In this document: positions 1 through 8,263 of the stretch, piece after piece
How the letters are laid out: each line of letters starts with the position of its first letter
Numbering within the stretch: position 1 is the first letter of the stretch
Source: Anaerolineae bacterium
GTDB taxonomy: Bacteria > Chloroflexota > Anaerolineae > Aggregatilineales > Phototrophicaceae
DNA length: 37,344 nucleotides
NCBI GenBank assembly: GCA_022842885.1
Contig: JALHOR010000047.1
Span: 1-37,344, forward strand
Direction: 5' to 3'
Notes under the pieces: generated by a model
The model's database searches: none
What the model was told of the DNA's origin: nothing
Seen by the model: only the letters and a program-made list of their open reading frames with translations
Program-made: the position numbers and the translations under genes

Positions 1-9
1 GTATATACT

Positions 10-61
10 CTTTACTGAGAATGCCCCTTTCCGCTAGATGCGCTTTTGGCGAAGGTATTGA
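10..61 (+). repeat. Left copy of a 52-bp inverted repeat
   Basis: These 52 bases are identical to the reverse complement of 37226-37277 near the other end of the window. The match stops at a T/C difference at base 62 and a T/A difference at base 9. The repeat spans the TTG used as the start of the first gene. Both copies read in the same phase as TGA followed by a short peptide ending LDALLAKVL, after which the two sequences diverge. It may be a dispersed genomic repeat, or a sign that the two ends were joined or folded during assembly. Confidence 0.9.
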
Positions 62-606
62 TTGGATTAGGACACTTTTTCGATGAAAAACAACCAAAAT
101 TACAAGCAACATGGGCGCGACTAATTCGTACTGTTTTTGGATTTGAAGGTAAAACTGCTGCTGACACTCCCGCTAAAGATATTGTTGCTTATCAGAGAGA
201 CCGGTTTCTTCGATTAGATGATACAAGCTGTAGTGTAGAACTGCTGCCACTCCCATCGCCCTCAATGGATAAATGGCTTTATGCTGACTATTCCAAGTTA
301 GAGTATTTGAAAACCCGTGCTGCCTATCGCGCCCGGTTCATAAGAAAGCGTGCAGATACTTTACGTCACTTGATAGAAACTCATTCCCCTAAATTTGTGA
401 TGTTTTATGGGCTGCATCCCGAATACCTAACCCAATGGAAATATATTGCTGATGCTGAATTTACCTCTATTTCTATTATGTCAAAATTCAATATTGATGT
501 GGCAAAAAACGGTACAACAACATATGTTATATCAAAACACCCGGTTGCTCATGGGCTAACGAGTGAATATTGGCATAAACTCGGTCAACTTCTTGCTAAA
601 TTTTAA
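46..606 (+). CDS. Uracil-DNA-glycosylase-like hypothetical protein, N-terminus doubtful
   Basis: A 186-residue soluble protein with no signal peptide or membrane helix. The motif LLPLPSPS near residue 65 and the late segment VISKHPVAHG resemble the substrate-pocket and His-loop regions of uracil-DNA-glycosylase-fold proteins, but the usual N-terminal glycine/proline motif is absent. The only start in frame is a TTG with no clear ribosome-binding site, and there is no in-frame Met for about 70 codons. The first six codons lie inside the 52-bp inverted repeat, so the true N-terminus may have been lost or replaced at this edge. The codons are AT-richer than in the genes further right. Function is inferred from fold-like motifs only. 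Confidence 0.45.
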   Translation: MAKVLIGLGHFFDEKQPKLQATWARLIRTVFGFEGKTAADTPAKDIVAYQRDRFLRLDDTSCSVELLPLPSPSMDKWLYADYSKLEYLKTRAAYRARFIRKRADTLRHLIETHSPKFVMFYGLHPEYLTQWKYIADAEFTSISIMSKFNIDVAKNGTTTYVISKHPVAHGLTSEYWHKLGQLLAKF

Positions 607-612
607 GCAAAA

Positions 613-648
613 TTGAATAGAGCATGGTGTGCGCCATGCTCTATTCAA
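613..648. terminator. Bidirectional terminator with a perfect 15-bp stem
   Basis: TTGAATAGAGCATGG pairs exactly with CCATGCTCTATTCAA around a 6-base loop. On the minus strand it is followed by TTTT, and on the plus strand by a weaker AT-rich stretch. It sits between the convergent first gene (ends 606) and the YceI gene (ends 675), so it probably stops both. Confidence 0.8.
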
Positions 649-674
649 TGCATTATTTATCGATAATGCGTGAT

Positions 675-1571
675 TTACTGCACTGCCGCTGCGACAAAAT
701 CAATTTCCAGCGAGACTTCATCGGTGATATTGGCAACCCCCGGCACAGAAGGAATCGTGATGTTGAAATCCTTATACAGCACGGTGGTTTTGCCACTACC
801 CGTAATTTGGGTTTCGCTATCCACGGTGACGGTCACTTCAAACGTCACGCTCTTGGTGACTTCGATAATTTTCAAATCACCTGTCAACTGGAAAGTGACA
901 CTATCGCCCACAGCAATATCGGTCTCCGAAAAGCCGCTTAACGCCGTGGGGGTAAAGGTGATAAATTCATACTTGTCATCAGCAGAGCGCAGAATCTGCC
1001 CACGCAATGCCTGATTACGGAACTGCTGGTCAGTCGTCAAAGTCCGTGCATTAATGACGATGCCGCCAACTTGCGATGCCGCTGGATTAGCAAAATCCAC
1101 ACGAATATCCCCTGCCACGTCTTTGGTCACACCAATCACATCCACTCGCGCTCCACGCAAATCTTCCTGCATCACAAACCGCGCTTCGGATTGTTCTGGT
1201 ACGATGCGGAAAATGATACTGCCAAGATTGTCACCGGGAACCGATGCTTGGGCTTCTTCGGTGGCTTCGGCTTCCGCAGTAGCCACTGGATTACCTTCAG
1301 CTTCCATGGTGGTCACAGGTGCGGTTTCGGCTTCTGAGGTAGCAACTGCTTCAGTCGTTGCTTCTGCCTCTTGGGTGGCAACTACCGTCGGTTCGAGGGG
1401 CGGCAATGTAGGCGCAATATCTTGAACATCGCGGCTGGCTTCACCTGAGCCTCCGCTAATATTAATCCAGACAAAAACCCCAGCACCCGCGCCTAATCCA
1501 AAGGCAATGGCAGCAATAATCAGAACATACAGCGGGCGAATACCGTTAGATGGTGTATTTCGCTGTGTCAT
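675..1571 (-). CDS. Membrane-anchored YceI-family protein
   Basis: About 298 residues. The N-terminus has a short cytoplasmic segment and one membrane helix (about residues 12-36, rich in Ile/Ala/Gly). A low-complexity Glu/Ala/Thr/Val linker follows to about residue 115, then a YceI-like domain to the C-terminus. The domain shows the family's alternating beta pattern, including the FITFTPTAL strand, the later VTKSVTFEVTVTV strand and the LEIDF ending. YceI proteins form a lipocalin-like barrel that binds isoprenoid or other amphiphilic molecules; the ligand here is unknown. The helix should place the barrel outside the membrane on a flexible stalk. I prefer the ATG at 1571; a GTG at 1601 would add ten residues. 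The gene is followed by a strong terminator. Confidence 0.85.
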   Translation of the reverse strand: MTQRNTPSNGIRPLYVLIIAAIAFGLGAGAGVFVWINISGGSGEASRDVQDIAPTLPPLEPTVVATQEAEATTEAVATSEAETAPVTTMEAEGNPVATAEAEATEEAQASVPGDNLGSIIFRIVPEQSEARFVMQEDLRGARVDVIGVTKDVAGDIRVDFANPAASQVGGIVINARTLTTDQQFRNQALRGQILRSADDKYEFITFTPTALSGFSETDIAVGDSVTFQLTGDLKIIEVTKSVTFEVTVTVDSETQITGSGKTTVLYKDFNITIPSVPGVANITDEVSLEIDFVAAAVQ

Positions 1572-1686
1572 AAGCAAATCAGCCCTTCGTCTAAGAGTCA
1601 CGATTAATTATTACACCAATACGATACCAGCGTCCGTTTAATGACACATGAGTTTTTGGGCAAAAATGTAAATTTTTCGTGACGTT

Positions 1687-2484
1687 TTATGCCAAGCCTC
1701 CGGCAGGTGCGGGGGCTTCAGCAGATTCATCGGCGCTTTGCGGCACATTGGTCGTAACTAAAAAGCCTGCGAAAATGAGGATAGCGCCTAACATTTCGCC
1801 TAAATATTTATACGATGGGTCGCCTAACCGGATGAGAACACCGCCGAGCGCCGGCATCAAACCGCCCGCCGCAATCAGCCAATTGCCAATCACGCGGTTT
1901 CGCATGATTTGTTTACGCCGGAATGCTCGTGCCGAATAAATCGCGCCGCCCACCAACAACAGGGTTCCCCACACATTCATAATCGGCGAGAAAAAACGCA
2001 CTGTTCCCCGTGATGCCCCTTGCATAATGCCGGGAATAATATTGCCATTTTCATCGGGATGGTCGCGGTAAATTTCAGTAATATCCACGCCCGGTTGCCA
2101 TGCCGCAGCATTTAGGGGTGTAAAAAATAACGTCCAAGGGAGTGTCATGCACATCACTAGAATCAGTGCCATTTGAATATTGCGGGCGATATTGCCCCGC
2201 CGAATCAACAAATATGCCGTACCTTGCCCTAACCAAGGTGCAACCATCAAAGCGCCTGTCCAGTACCACAAGGCGAAAAACAATGGACTCCAAGTGATGG
2301 CTAAAATCACCTGACTCAGCGTACCAACAAAATACATCAACAGACCAATCCCCCACGCGAATAAGTGCGGTTTGGGTTTTGGCGTGCGGGTTTGCCACCA
2401 GCGGCGCAGCACATAAAGGGCAAATATGCCTGTTGTCAGTGTAGAAATGACCGAAAAAATAAAGGGCAGGGTGAGGAAATCCAT
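1687..2484 (-). CDS. Multi-pass membrane protein, seven predicted helices
   Basis: A 265-residue integral membrane protein I cannot assign to a family. Hydrophobic segments lie at about residues 5-25, 42-62, 68-92, 103-122, 168-186, 200-218 and 230-247. There is an outside-like loop with several Asp/Glu/Pro residues around 125-160, Arg/Lys clusters in the intervening loops, and a polar Ala/Pro/Ser tail. The many Trp residues in the first half and the RRWW and FRRKQ loops look like membrane-interface anchors. The YceI gene lies 115 bp downstream on the same strand, so the two may share a transcript, but nothing in the sequence ties their functions together. Confidence 0.7.
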   Translation of the reverse strand: MDFLTLPFIFSVISTLTTGIFALYVLRRWWQTRTPKPKPHLFAWGIGLLMYFVGTLSQVILAITWSPLFFALWYWTGALMVAPWLGQGTAYLLIRRGNIARNIQMALILVMCMTLPWTLFFTPLNAAAWQPGVDITEIYRDHPDENGNIIPGIMQGASRGTVRFFSPIMNVWGTLLLVGGAIYSARAFRRKQIMRNRVIGNWLIAAGGLMPALGGVLIRLGDPSYKYLGEMLGAILIFAGFLVTTNVPQSADESAEAPAPAGGLA

Positions 2485-2620
2485 ATCAAAATCACTTTTC
2501 AGCCTATGTGCCAGAAGTTTGTGAAGTTTAGCACATAGTTAGCGAAAAGATGAAGGAAAAGGGAGAGAAATCTATAGAAATCTCATCGAGTCTACAGATT
2601 TTAGCCATTTTTCTCGTTTT

Positions 2621-2639
2621 AATACTAACCCATAGTATT
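2621..2639. repeat. Short AT-rich hairpin
   Basis: AATACTA and TAGTATT form a perfect 7-bp stem with a 5-base loop just beyond the stop of the HxlR-type gene. It has no T-run on the minus strand, so it is a poor terminator for that gene. Its role is unclear. The rest of 2485-2649 holds nothing else I can name. Confidence 0.4.
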
Positions 2640-2649
2640 CCCAACCAGT

Positions 2650-3012
2650 TTAAACGTTTTCGAGTATAGTTTGGTTTTCATAGCGTTCACGGGCAATAGT
2701 CACATCTTCTATATGCGCCTCAGACCATTCGCACAGCATCTTCAAAGGGTTGACAAGGGTTTCGCCCAATTCCGTTAAACAATATTCAACTTTTGGCGGC
2801 ACGACTGGATACACTTTGCGCCCAACCAAACCGTTCTGTTCTAATTTCCGCAAGGTAACGGTCAACATGCGGGTTGAAACGCCATTTAACAAGCGTTTTA
2901 GTTGTGTGTGTCGTAGAGTTTTTTGGTGTAGATGATAAATTATCAGAATAGCCCATTTATCTGCAACCAGTTCCAATACTCCGCGAGGTCCAAATTCTTC
3001 TTGAGCAGGCAT
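2650..3012 (-). CDS. HxlR-family winged-helix transcriptional regulator
   Basis: A 120-residue DNA-binding protein covering the whole HxlR domain. It shows the family's ordered signature: DKWAILIIYHL, a recognition-helix region with STRMLTVTLRKLEQNGLV, then the wing VYPVVPPKVEYCLTELG and a C-terminal dimer helix with EW. The N-terminal Cys that some members (YodB/HypR type) use to sense electrophiles is not present; the only cysteines are in the wing (VEYC) and the dimer helix (MLC). The start is fixed by AAGGAA six bases upstream of the ATG. It is divergent from a PPOX/pirin pair, which suggests that it controls them and itself through the 129-bp spacer. Confidence 0.93.
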   Translation of the reverse strand: MPAQEEFGPRGVLELVADKWAILIIYHLHQKTLRHTQLKRLLNGVSTRMLTVTLRKLEQNGLVGRKVYPVVPPKVEYCLTELGETLVNPLKMLCEWSEAHIEDVTIARERYENQTILENV

Positions 3013-3025
3013 CTATAGTTCCTTT

Positions 3026-3053
3026 TAGTAACTAAGGCACTTTTTTGTTACTA
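3026..3053. promoter_or_regulatory. Candidate HxlR operator
   Basis: The spacer between the regulator and the PPOX gene holds TAGTAAC and GTTACTA, perfect 7-bp arms separated by 14 bases. A further GTTACT half-site lies at 3106-3111. Placement between divergent genes, 14 bases from the regulator's start codon, fits an autoregulatory operator, as is common in this family. Confidence 0.5.
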
Positions 3054-3141
3054 TGTTATGGAAAAGTGCGTAATGACGCTTCAATAACCCATCTTTAGAA
3101 TACCCGTTACTCATAAAAAAACCAATAGGAAAGGCTAAGGC

Positions 3142-3510
3142 ATGTTTTCGGAAGCTGAAAAAGATTTTCTCAAGACACAACGCTTGGCTCGCCTTGCGAC
3201 GGTATCCGCTGATGGACAACCGGATGTTTCCCCGGTTGGCTTTCAATTTGATGGTGTGCATATTCTGGTGGGTGGACGCGCTCCCCAAAAAACGTTGAAA
3301 TACAAAAATGTTGTCAGTGGTCAATCGTTAGTGGCGATTGTGATTGACGATTTGGAAACCATAGACCCTTGGAAACCACGCGGCATTAAGATTCATGGGC
3401 GGGCAGAAATTGTTGAAAATAGTGTGATAAAAATCACGCCCATTATCCACTGGCATTGGGGCATCAGCGGAACAAGTTTTGACATTCAAAAAGTCACTTG
3501 GAACAAATAG
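3142..3510 (+). CDS. PPOX-class flavin/F420-dependent oxidoreductase
   Basis: A 122-residue split-barrel protein of the pyridoxamine-phosphate-oxidase-like superfamily. The opening RLARLATVSADGQPDVSPVGF is the typical first two strands, and KIHGRAEIVE followed by PIIHWHWGI matches the closing strands of small F420- or flavin-binding reductases. Such proteins transfer hydride to or from a deazaflavin or flavin; the substrate cannot be read here. AGGAAAGG lies seven bases before the ATG. A pirin gene starts 13 bases downstream, so the two are almost certainly one operon, opposite an HxlR regulator. The arrangement suggests a small inducible redox or detoxification unit. Confidence 0.8.
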   Translation: MFSEAEKDFLKTQRLARLATVSADGQPDVSPVGFQFDGVHILVGGRAPQKTLKYKNVVSGQSLVAIVIDDLETIDPWKPRGIKIHGRAEIVENSVIKITPIIHWHWGISGTSFDIQKVTWNK

Positions 3511-3523
3511 ACGGATAAAACCC

Positions 3524-4219
3524 ATGATTGAACTGATTAGACAGCAACAACTCAAAGAAGACGATTGGGGTTGGATACAGATGCGAAGTCCAGTGTTGCA
3601 TCACCAACCTTATGGTACCTTAGCCGTCTTCACTGATGGTTTTATGCATCCCGGTAAAGGGTTCGATATGCATCCTCACCGTAATCTGGAAATTGTGTCA
3701 GTTATTCTTGAAGGAGAAGTAACTCACCAAGATTCAACTGGCAATATAACAAAAATGCCTGCTGGCAGTGTCCAACATATCAGTGCTGGAATGGGTATCT
3801 ACCATGCTGAACACACAACCTCTCCAGAAACAGTTCGGATGTATCAAATCTGGTTTGTTCCCCAGCAACCCAATCTTCAACCCAGTTATGCCCGTCTTTC
3901 GTTCCAAGACTCAATCCAGAAAAACAGCCTCCATTTGATTGTCGCCAATACCGATGCCCCCAATACTTTAACAATGAATGCAGATGGGGCTATTTATATG
4001 GCAACCTTCGATGCAGGTTATATAGCGGAATATCCATTAAAAACGGGGCGAAAACTTTTTGTATTTGTTGCAGAGGGGTCACTACAAATCGGCGAAGAAA
4101 CACTCAATCGCCAAGATCATGCCCGCATTTGGGATATGACCACTGTTCCAATTGAAGCCATGACGGATACTCAATTTATCGTTATTGAAGTTCCGATTGC
4201 CGATCAACGGTTATATTAG
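3524..4219 (+). CDS. Pirin-family bicupin protein
   Basis: About 231 residues, the usual length. The N-terminal cupin carries the metal-binding pattern: MHPHRNLEIVS near residue 46 and QHISAGMGIYHAEH near residue 85, giving three His and a Glu for an iron-type metal. The C-terminal cupin is less conserved, as is normal. Pirins include quercetin dioxygenases and regulatory proteins; the substrate here is not known. I place the start at the ATG at 3524, because an upstream in-frame ATG at 3479 would overlap the PPOX gene by 32 bases and add a 15-residue extension unlike the family. It is probably co-transcribed with the PPOX gene. Confidence 0.92.
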   Translation: MIELIRQQQLKEDDWGWIQMRSPVLHHQPYGTLAVFTDGFMHPGKGFDMHPHRNLEIVSVILEGEVTHQDSTGNITKMPAGSVQHISAGMGIYHAEHTTSPETVRMYQIWFVPQQPNLQPSYARLSFQDSIQKNSLHLIVANTDAPNTLTMNADGAIYMATFDAGYIAEYPLKTGRKLFVFVAEGSLQIGEETLNRQDHARIWDMTTVPIEAMTDTQFIVIEVPIADQRLY

Positions 4220-4230
4220 GCGAGGTTTTC

Positions 4231-4259
4231 AAAAAGGACGCGATAAACATATCGCGCCC
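4231..4259 (-). terminator. Intrinsic terminator of ilvD
   Basis: CGCGATA and TATCGCG form a 7-bp stem with a 5-base loop, extended by GG/CC pairs past one mismatch. On the minus strand it is followed by TTTTT, directly after the ilvD stop. The pirin gene ends 17 bases away on the other strand, so it may also stop that transcript weakly. Confidence 0.75.
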
Positions 4260-4270
4260 TCAAAATCTTT

Positions 4271-5965
4271 CTAAACGCGAGTGACCGCGCCATCATCGGC
4301 TTGTGTCACCAATTTGGCATATTTTGCCAACACGCCTGATTTATAGCGGGGTTCAATCGGCTGCCATTCGGCGCGGCGTTGTGCCAATTCTGCGTCGCTC
4401 AGGTCAACGCGCAACAGCCGTTTAGCAATATCAATTTCGATGATGTCGCCTTCGCGCAGCAGCCCAATTGTGCCACCCACCATCGCTTCCGGCGCGACAT
4501 GCCCAATCATCAGACCGCGCGTGCCACCACTGAAACGTCCATCTGTCACCAATGCGACATCACGCCCCAAGCCTTGCCCCACCAATGCCGCTGTGACGCC
4601 CAACATTTCCTGCATTCCTGGTCCACCGACGGGACCTTCATAACGAATGACCACCACATCGCCTTTTTTAATTTGGCGTGCTTGGATGGCACGGGCAGCA
4701 TCGGGTTCGCTATCAAAAACGCGGGCGGGTCCACGATGCGTCATGGGTTCATCCCCCTTGAGTTTGACGACTGACCCATTTTCTGCCAGATTGCCATGCA
4801 AAATGTGATACCCGCCTTCCGGGCTAATGGGTTTATCCAGCGGCATAATCACTTGCTGCCCCGGCGTTTCTTTACACAGGGCGGCTTCTTCTGCCAATGT
4901 TCTGCCCGTAACGGTCATGGTACTGCCATCGAGCATTTTGCCATCTAACATGCGCTGTGCGACCAAGCGTGTGCCGCCCGCCCGATACAAATCCAATGCC
5001 ACATATTTTCCAGTCGGGCGCAAATCCGCAATCACGGGCGTGCGCTTGCTGATTTCCTCAATATCTGCCAGCGTAAATTCAATGCCAGCTTCACGGGCGA
5101 ATGCCAGCGTATGCAATACTGCATTGGTGCTGCCTGCCGTCGCTGCCGCTGCCGCAATCGCGTTAATCAGCGATTGGCGCGTAACCACATCGGACGGGCG
5201 AATATCACGTTCAACAATTTGCATAATAAGTTCGCCAGCCCGATAAGCGACATTGTGTTTTTCGGGGTCTACAGCAGGCACATCTGCCATACCCATCGGG
5301 CAAATGCCCATAATTTCGCTAATCATCGCCATCGTATTCGCCGTAAATTGCCCCCCACACGCACCGGGACCCGGGCAAGCTACATCTTCAATGGCTTTTA
5401 GTTCTTCCGCGCTCAAGATACCCGCCGAATGAGCGCCAATGGCTTCGTACACGCTCACGATGTCTACATTGCCATCTTTGTATCTACCGGGGGCAATCGT
5501 ACCGCCATAGAGCATGAGCGACGGCACATTCAAGCGAATTAATGCCATAATCGTGCCGGGGATGGTTTTATCGCACGCCGAAAGCGCAATCACGCCATCC
5601 AGCATATTGCCGCGTGCCACCAATTCGATGCTATCCGCAATCACTTCGCGGCTGACCAGCGAGGCTTTCATGCCTTCTGTCCCCATCGTAATCCCATCAC
5701 TGATGCTGACGGTATTAAATTCTAGGGGCGTGCCACCTGCCGCTTTGATGCCTTTGCGAACCTCTGCCGCCAATAAGCGCAGGTGAAAATTGCACGGTCC
5801 AATTTCCGTCCAAGTGTTGGCAATGCCAATTAGGGGTTTTGCCAAATCATCATCAGTCAACCCAATCGCTTTGAGCATAGCGCGTGCGCCTGCCCGGTCA
5901 GGTCCGGCGACTAGGGTGCGGCTGCGTTCATTTAAGGCATGTCCATTTTTTGTAGGAGCCGTCAT
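4271..5965 (-). CDS. ilvD: Dihydroxy-acid dehydratase
   Basis: A 564-residue IlvD/Edd-family enzyme that dehydrates 2,3-dihydroxy-isovalerate and -methylvalerate to the 2-keto acids of valine and isoleucine. It acts in the cytoplasm as a dimer with an Fe-S cluster. The three cluster cysteines are present: C58 (IGPCN), C131 (SACDKTIPG) and C203 ([14 protein letters not shown]), the pattern of the [2Fe-2S] IlvD branch. The C-terminal [10 protein letters not shown] and GHVAPEA motifs are intact. An AAAGGA lies 11 bases before the ATG. No ilvC, ilvB/N or leu gene adjoins it, so it stands as a single gene with its own terminator. A degenerate KARI-like gene lies about 9 kb away. Confidence 0.97.
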   Translation of the reverse strand: MTAPTKNGHALNERSRTLVAGPDRAGARAMLKAIGLTDDDLAKPLIGIANTWTEIGPCNFHLRLLAAEVRKGIKAAGGTPLEFNTVSISDGITMGTEGMKASLVSREVIADSIELVARGNMLDGVIALSACDKTIPGTIMALIRLNVPSLMLYGGTIAPGRYKDGNVDIVSVYEAIGAHSAGILSAEELKAIEDVACPGPGACGGQFTANTMAMISEIMGICPMGMADVPAVDPEKHNVAYRAGELIMQIVERDIRPSDVVTRQSLINAIAAAAATAGSTNAVLHTLAFAREAGIEFTLADIEEISKRTPVIADLRPTGKYVALDLYRAGGTRLVAQRMLDGKMLDGSTMTVTGRTLAEEAALCKETPGQQVIMPLDKPISPEGGYHILHGNLAENGSVVKLKGDEPMTHRGPARVFDSEPDAARAIQARQIKKGDVVVIRYEGPVGGPGMQEMLGVTAALVGQGLGRDVALVTDGRFSGGTRGLMIGHVAPEAMVGGTIGLLREGDIIEIDIAKRLLRVDLSDAELAQRRAEWQPIEPRYKSGVLAKYAKLVTQADDGAVTRV

Positions 5966-6144
5966 GTATCAAAAAATCCTTTCTATAAATACTACCAGCA
6001 AGCATAACCCAAGCGATTTATTTGGGCAATAAAATAGGTTGACTGTGATATGGGCGTGGTAAAAAATAGGGTGCTATCGGGATATGGGGCAATATACCCA
6101 AAACCAACGTGTCTCATTCAGCAAATGCTTCAACACAAGGAAAT

Positions 6145-6798
6145 CTATTTTGCTGCCCACACGCGCACATTATCGAACACAATATCCACTATATCCCCGG
6201 CTTTTGCCCGTGTGGGAAGGGCGGCGGTTAAGCCAATTGTACCGCGCCGATAGTATCTATCCGTCGTATCCGCTACAAATTGTTCATTGATATACAATGC
6301 CAAATAATCATCCACACACACGACGCGCAGCAGATTTCGCCCCGTTTCGGTGTTGAGTGCGGTTGTGGCTTGCCATTGCACTAGTGGGTCTACGGCGTTA
6401 GCAGCACTGCGCCGAATCGAAAAATTACCATCTGCGCTGACGACAAAATAATAGCCTTTGCCAGCGGATGATGCGCGGCACATGACGCCAAAAATGCCTT
6501 TACGATAATCGGACTTGAGGTAGACTTCGGCTTCAATGACCACATTCTCATATTGCACATGCTGCAAACCAAACACATATTGCGAGATGCTTGCTTGTAT
6601 CTGATAGCCGCCGTTGGTAACGCCCAGAAAAGCCCCTTGCAGATTATAGGTATCCCAAGTCCCCGGCGCGTCAAACGACTCATCGAGCAGTTGCTCGCCC
6701 ATGTTGAATGTGCGTGAAGCAGGCGGCAGCGGAATTTGTGGCAAACACCCCACACAAAGCATGATGAATACTATCCAACGCAAAAAAGACACAACCAT
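6145..6798 (-). CDS. Putative lipoprotein with a laminin-G/concanavalin-like domain
   Basis: A 217-residue exported protein. A hydrophobic N-terminal signal ends at C18 in the sequence LCVGC, a plausible lipobox, followed by a Pro-rich spacer. From about residue 38 there is one beta-rich domain: DESFD, then YQIQASISQ, then VVIEAEVYLKS, GIFGVMCRAS, YYFVVSADGNFSIRR, NLLRVVCVDDYLALYINEQFV, and a final DIVFDNVRVW. This strand order fits the jelly-roll sugar- or protein-binding fold of the DUF1080/LamG type. A comparable domain occurs outside the membrane in the kinase at 23575-25827. No catalytic residue is evident. It stands alone between ilvD and a flavodoxin gene. Confidence 0.65.
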   Translation of the reverse strand: MVVSFLRWIVFIMLCVGCLPQIPLPPASRTFNMGEQLLDESFDAPGTWDTYNLQGAFLGVTNGGYQIQASISQYVFGLQHVQYENVVIEAEVYLKSDYRKGIFGVMCRASSAGKGYYFVVSADGNFSIRRSAANAVDPLVQWQATTALNTETGRNLLRVVCVDDYLALYINEQFVADTTDRYYRRGTIGLTAALPTRAKAGDIVDIVFDNVRVWAAK

Positions 6799-6865
6799 CT
6801 CGCACCCTGTTTTATCAAAACATGAAGCTAGTGTAGCGTCTATATGCTGATTGAACAGACAAAAT

Positions 6866-7396
6866 TTAGGACTGTGCTTCTATCAATTGGGCAGCAATGT
6901 GTTCTGCCCATTCTTTGATGTGTCCCCAATCGCGGAAATCACCGCGCAGGTTGCTCATTTTTTCTGCGCCATCATAACGCAGATAAATTGTCCAGCGTTC
7001 ATCGCTGTTCAAATCTTCTGGGCGCAGGCGTCCCGGAAAAATCTGCAAATCACGCAACATCGGCAAGCGATATAAATCCGGTGGCACATAATGCTGCATC
7101 GCATGGTCAAATCCACCCGGCTCTAAGATACGCACACAGGTCATCCAAGCGAAAACCGGGCATGTAGCCAGCGTATCCCGATTGCGATGGATAAACGACA
7201 ACATGGGTTTGAGCCACATGCCAGTTTGCACAGGAGTGCCTAAAACATAAGCATCATAAGATTCCAGTGATTTGATTTCCGTTACGGATTGTACCGAGAC
7301 GGAAAAATGTTTTTCAGCCAAAATTTGCCCAATATAATGGGCAATTTCTGCGGTAGAGCCATGAACGCTGGCATAACCAACCAAAATCGTATTCAT
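6866..7396 (-). CDS. Flavodoxin-domain protein (HemG-like group)
   Basis: About 176 residues forming a single flavodoxin fold. The FMN phosphate loop is YASVHGSTAEIA at residues 7-18, and VLGTPVQTGMW near residue 55 matches the second FMN loop of HemG/menaquinone-dependent protoporphyrinogen oxidase relatives. It probably transfers electrons in the cytoplasm or acts as a small oxidoreductase; no haem genes adjoin it, so a HemG role is not supported. I start it at the ATG at 7396, preceded by AGGGAAGG; a longer frame to 7435 adds 13 residues that do not fit the fold. Confidence 0.8.
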   Translation of the reverse strand: MNTILVGYASVHGSTAEIAHYIGQILAEKHFSVSVQSVTEIKSLESYDAYVLGTPVQTGMWLKPMLSFIHRNRDTLATCPVFAWMTCVRILEPGGFDHAMQHYVPPDLYRLPMLRDLQIFPGRLRPEDLNSDERWTIYLRYDGAEKMSNLRGDFRDWGHIKEWAEHIAAQLIEAQS

Positions 7397-7551
7397 CAAA
7401 GCCTTCCCTCTGGATTGTCTGCCCTTCCTAAGCATCTAGTAAACTCTTATTTGCGTCTACCTGTAAACTATTTTTGGCAAATGCATGATATTTGGCATCA
7501 TGAAGAATGTGCTTTGTCATATTAATAGATGAGAAGCGCCCAATGTTTGTG

Positions 7552-7579
7552 TTGCGATGCCGTATGGAGCGTGTATAAT
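7552..7579 (+). promoter_or_regulatory. Sigma70-like promoter of the replication cluster
   Basis: TTGCGA and TATAAT are 16 bases apart, with the -10 box ending 36 bases before the ATG of the bifunctional-nuclease gene. The remainder of the 219-base gap 7397-7615 holds nothing else I recognise. Confidence 0.6.
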
Positions 7580-7615
7580 CAACATCAGACACATGAGCGA
7601 ATCGAGCAGTGACCT

Positions 7616-8179
7616 ATGATAGAAGTGGAAGTCAACAGCATTCGAGTCAGTCTGATGAATCAGCAGCGCATTGTTGTTCTAAAAGACTTGAGCAACGAGC
7701 GTTATTTGCCGATTTTTATCGGACAATTCGAGGCAGAAGCTATTACCATTGAACTTCAAGAACAACATCATTCCCGCCCCCTGACCCATGATTTATTAAA
7801 ATCAGTGATTAGCGAAATGGGTGGCAGAGTAGATTATATTTTGATCAACGATTTACGAAACGATACCTTTTATGCCCGTATCGTTGTCAATGTGAATAGC
7901 AAAAAGATTGAAATTGATGCCCGCCCCAGCGATGCCATTGCCTTAGCCGTGCGCGTCCGGTGTGCGATTTTCGTCAGCGAAGCGGTTATGGATAAATCCG
8001 CAGTTGAACCTGAAGATGACATTGACTTAGATGCGGAGACTGAAGCCGAATATGAGGCGGAAGACTTCCCACGAGAAGCCGCCCCAGAACGGGTAGACGA
8101 GAGCAAATTAAGCGCCTTTGCTGACTTTTTAAATTCGCTGGATTTGGATGAATTGGACGACGACGAGAAGAAAAAATAA
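7616..8179 (+). CDS. Bifunctional-nuclease (BFN/DUF151) family protein
   Basis: A 187-residue protein. Residues 1-125 form the BFN domain: IEVEVNSIRV at the start, then YLPIFIGQFEAEAI, RPLTHDLL, and the highly typical IDARPSDAIALAVR near residue 103. The name comes from a plant homologue reported to have DNase and RNase activity; bacterial members are mostly uncharacterised. Past residue 128 comes a strongly acidic tail and a predicted C-terminal helix, LSAFADFLNSLDLDEL, ending in lysines, as in many members. It is the first gene of the cluster leading into dnaB and has its own promoter and a hairpin after it. Confidence 0.9.
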   Translation: MIEVEVNSIRVSLMNQQRIVVLKDLSNERYLPIFIGQFEAEAITIELQEQHHSRPLTHDLLKSVISEMGGRVDYILINDLRNDTFYARIVVNVNSKKIEIDARPSDAIALAVRVRCAIFVSEAVMDKSAVEPEDDIDLDAETEAEYEAEDFPREAAPERVDESKLSAFADFLNSLDLDELDDDEKKK

Positions 8180-8224
8180 GTGTGTATCGGGCAATCTTCC
8201 GCCCACCCTCATCTATGACCACTG

Positions 8225-8251
8225 CGGAGGGGCATCACCCCTCCGTTTGTT
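8225..8251 (+). terminator. GC-rich hairpin just ahead of dnaB
   Basis: CGGAGGGG pairs with CCCCTCCG around a 5-base loop and is followed by TTTGTTATT. It looks like an intrinsic terminator for the preceding gene, yet it lies only 13 bases before the first dnaB ATG, so it could also act as an attenuator or hinder dnaB translation. Confidence 0.75.
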
Positions 8252-8263
8252 ATTATCAGACGA

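Noticed and set aside
2560..2590. Direct repeat AGAAATCT twice in the gap after the seven-helix protein gene
   Set aside because: Only eight bases in an AT-rich gap; likely by chance.
5966..6144. Possible leader or T-box upstream of ilvD
   Set aside because: No specifier or antiterminator-like structure and no terminator hairpin could be seen; only weak -10/-35-like boxes.
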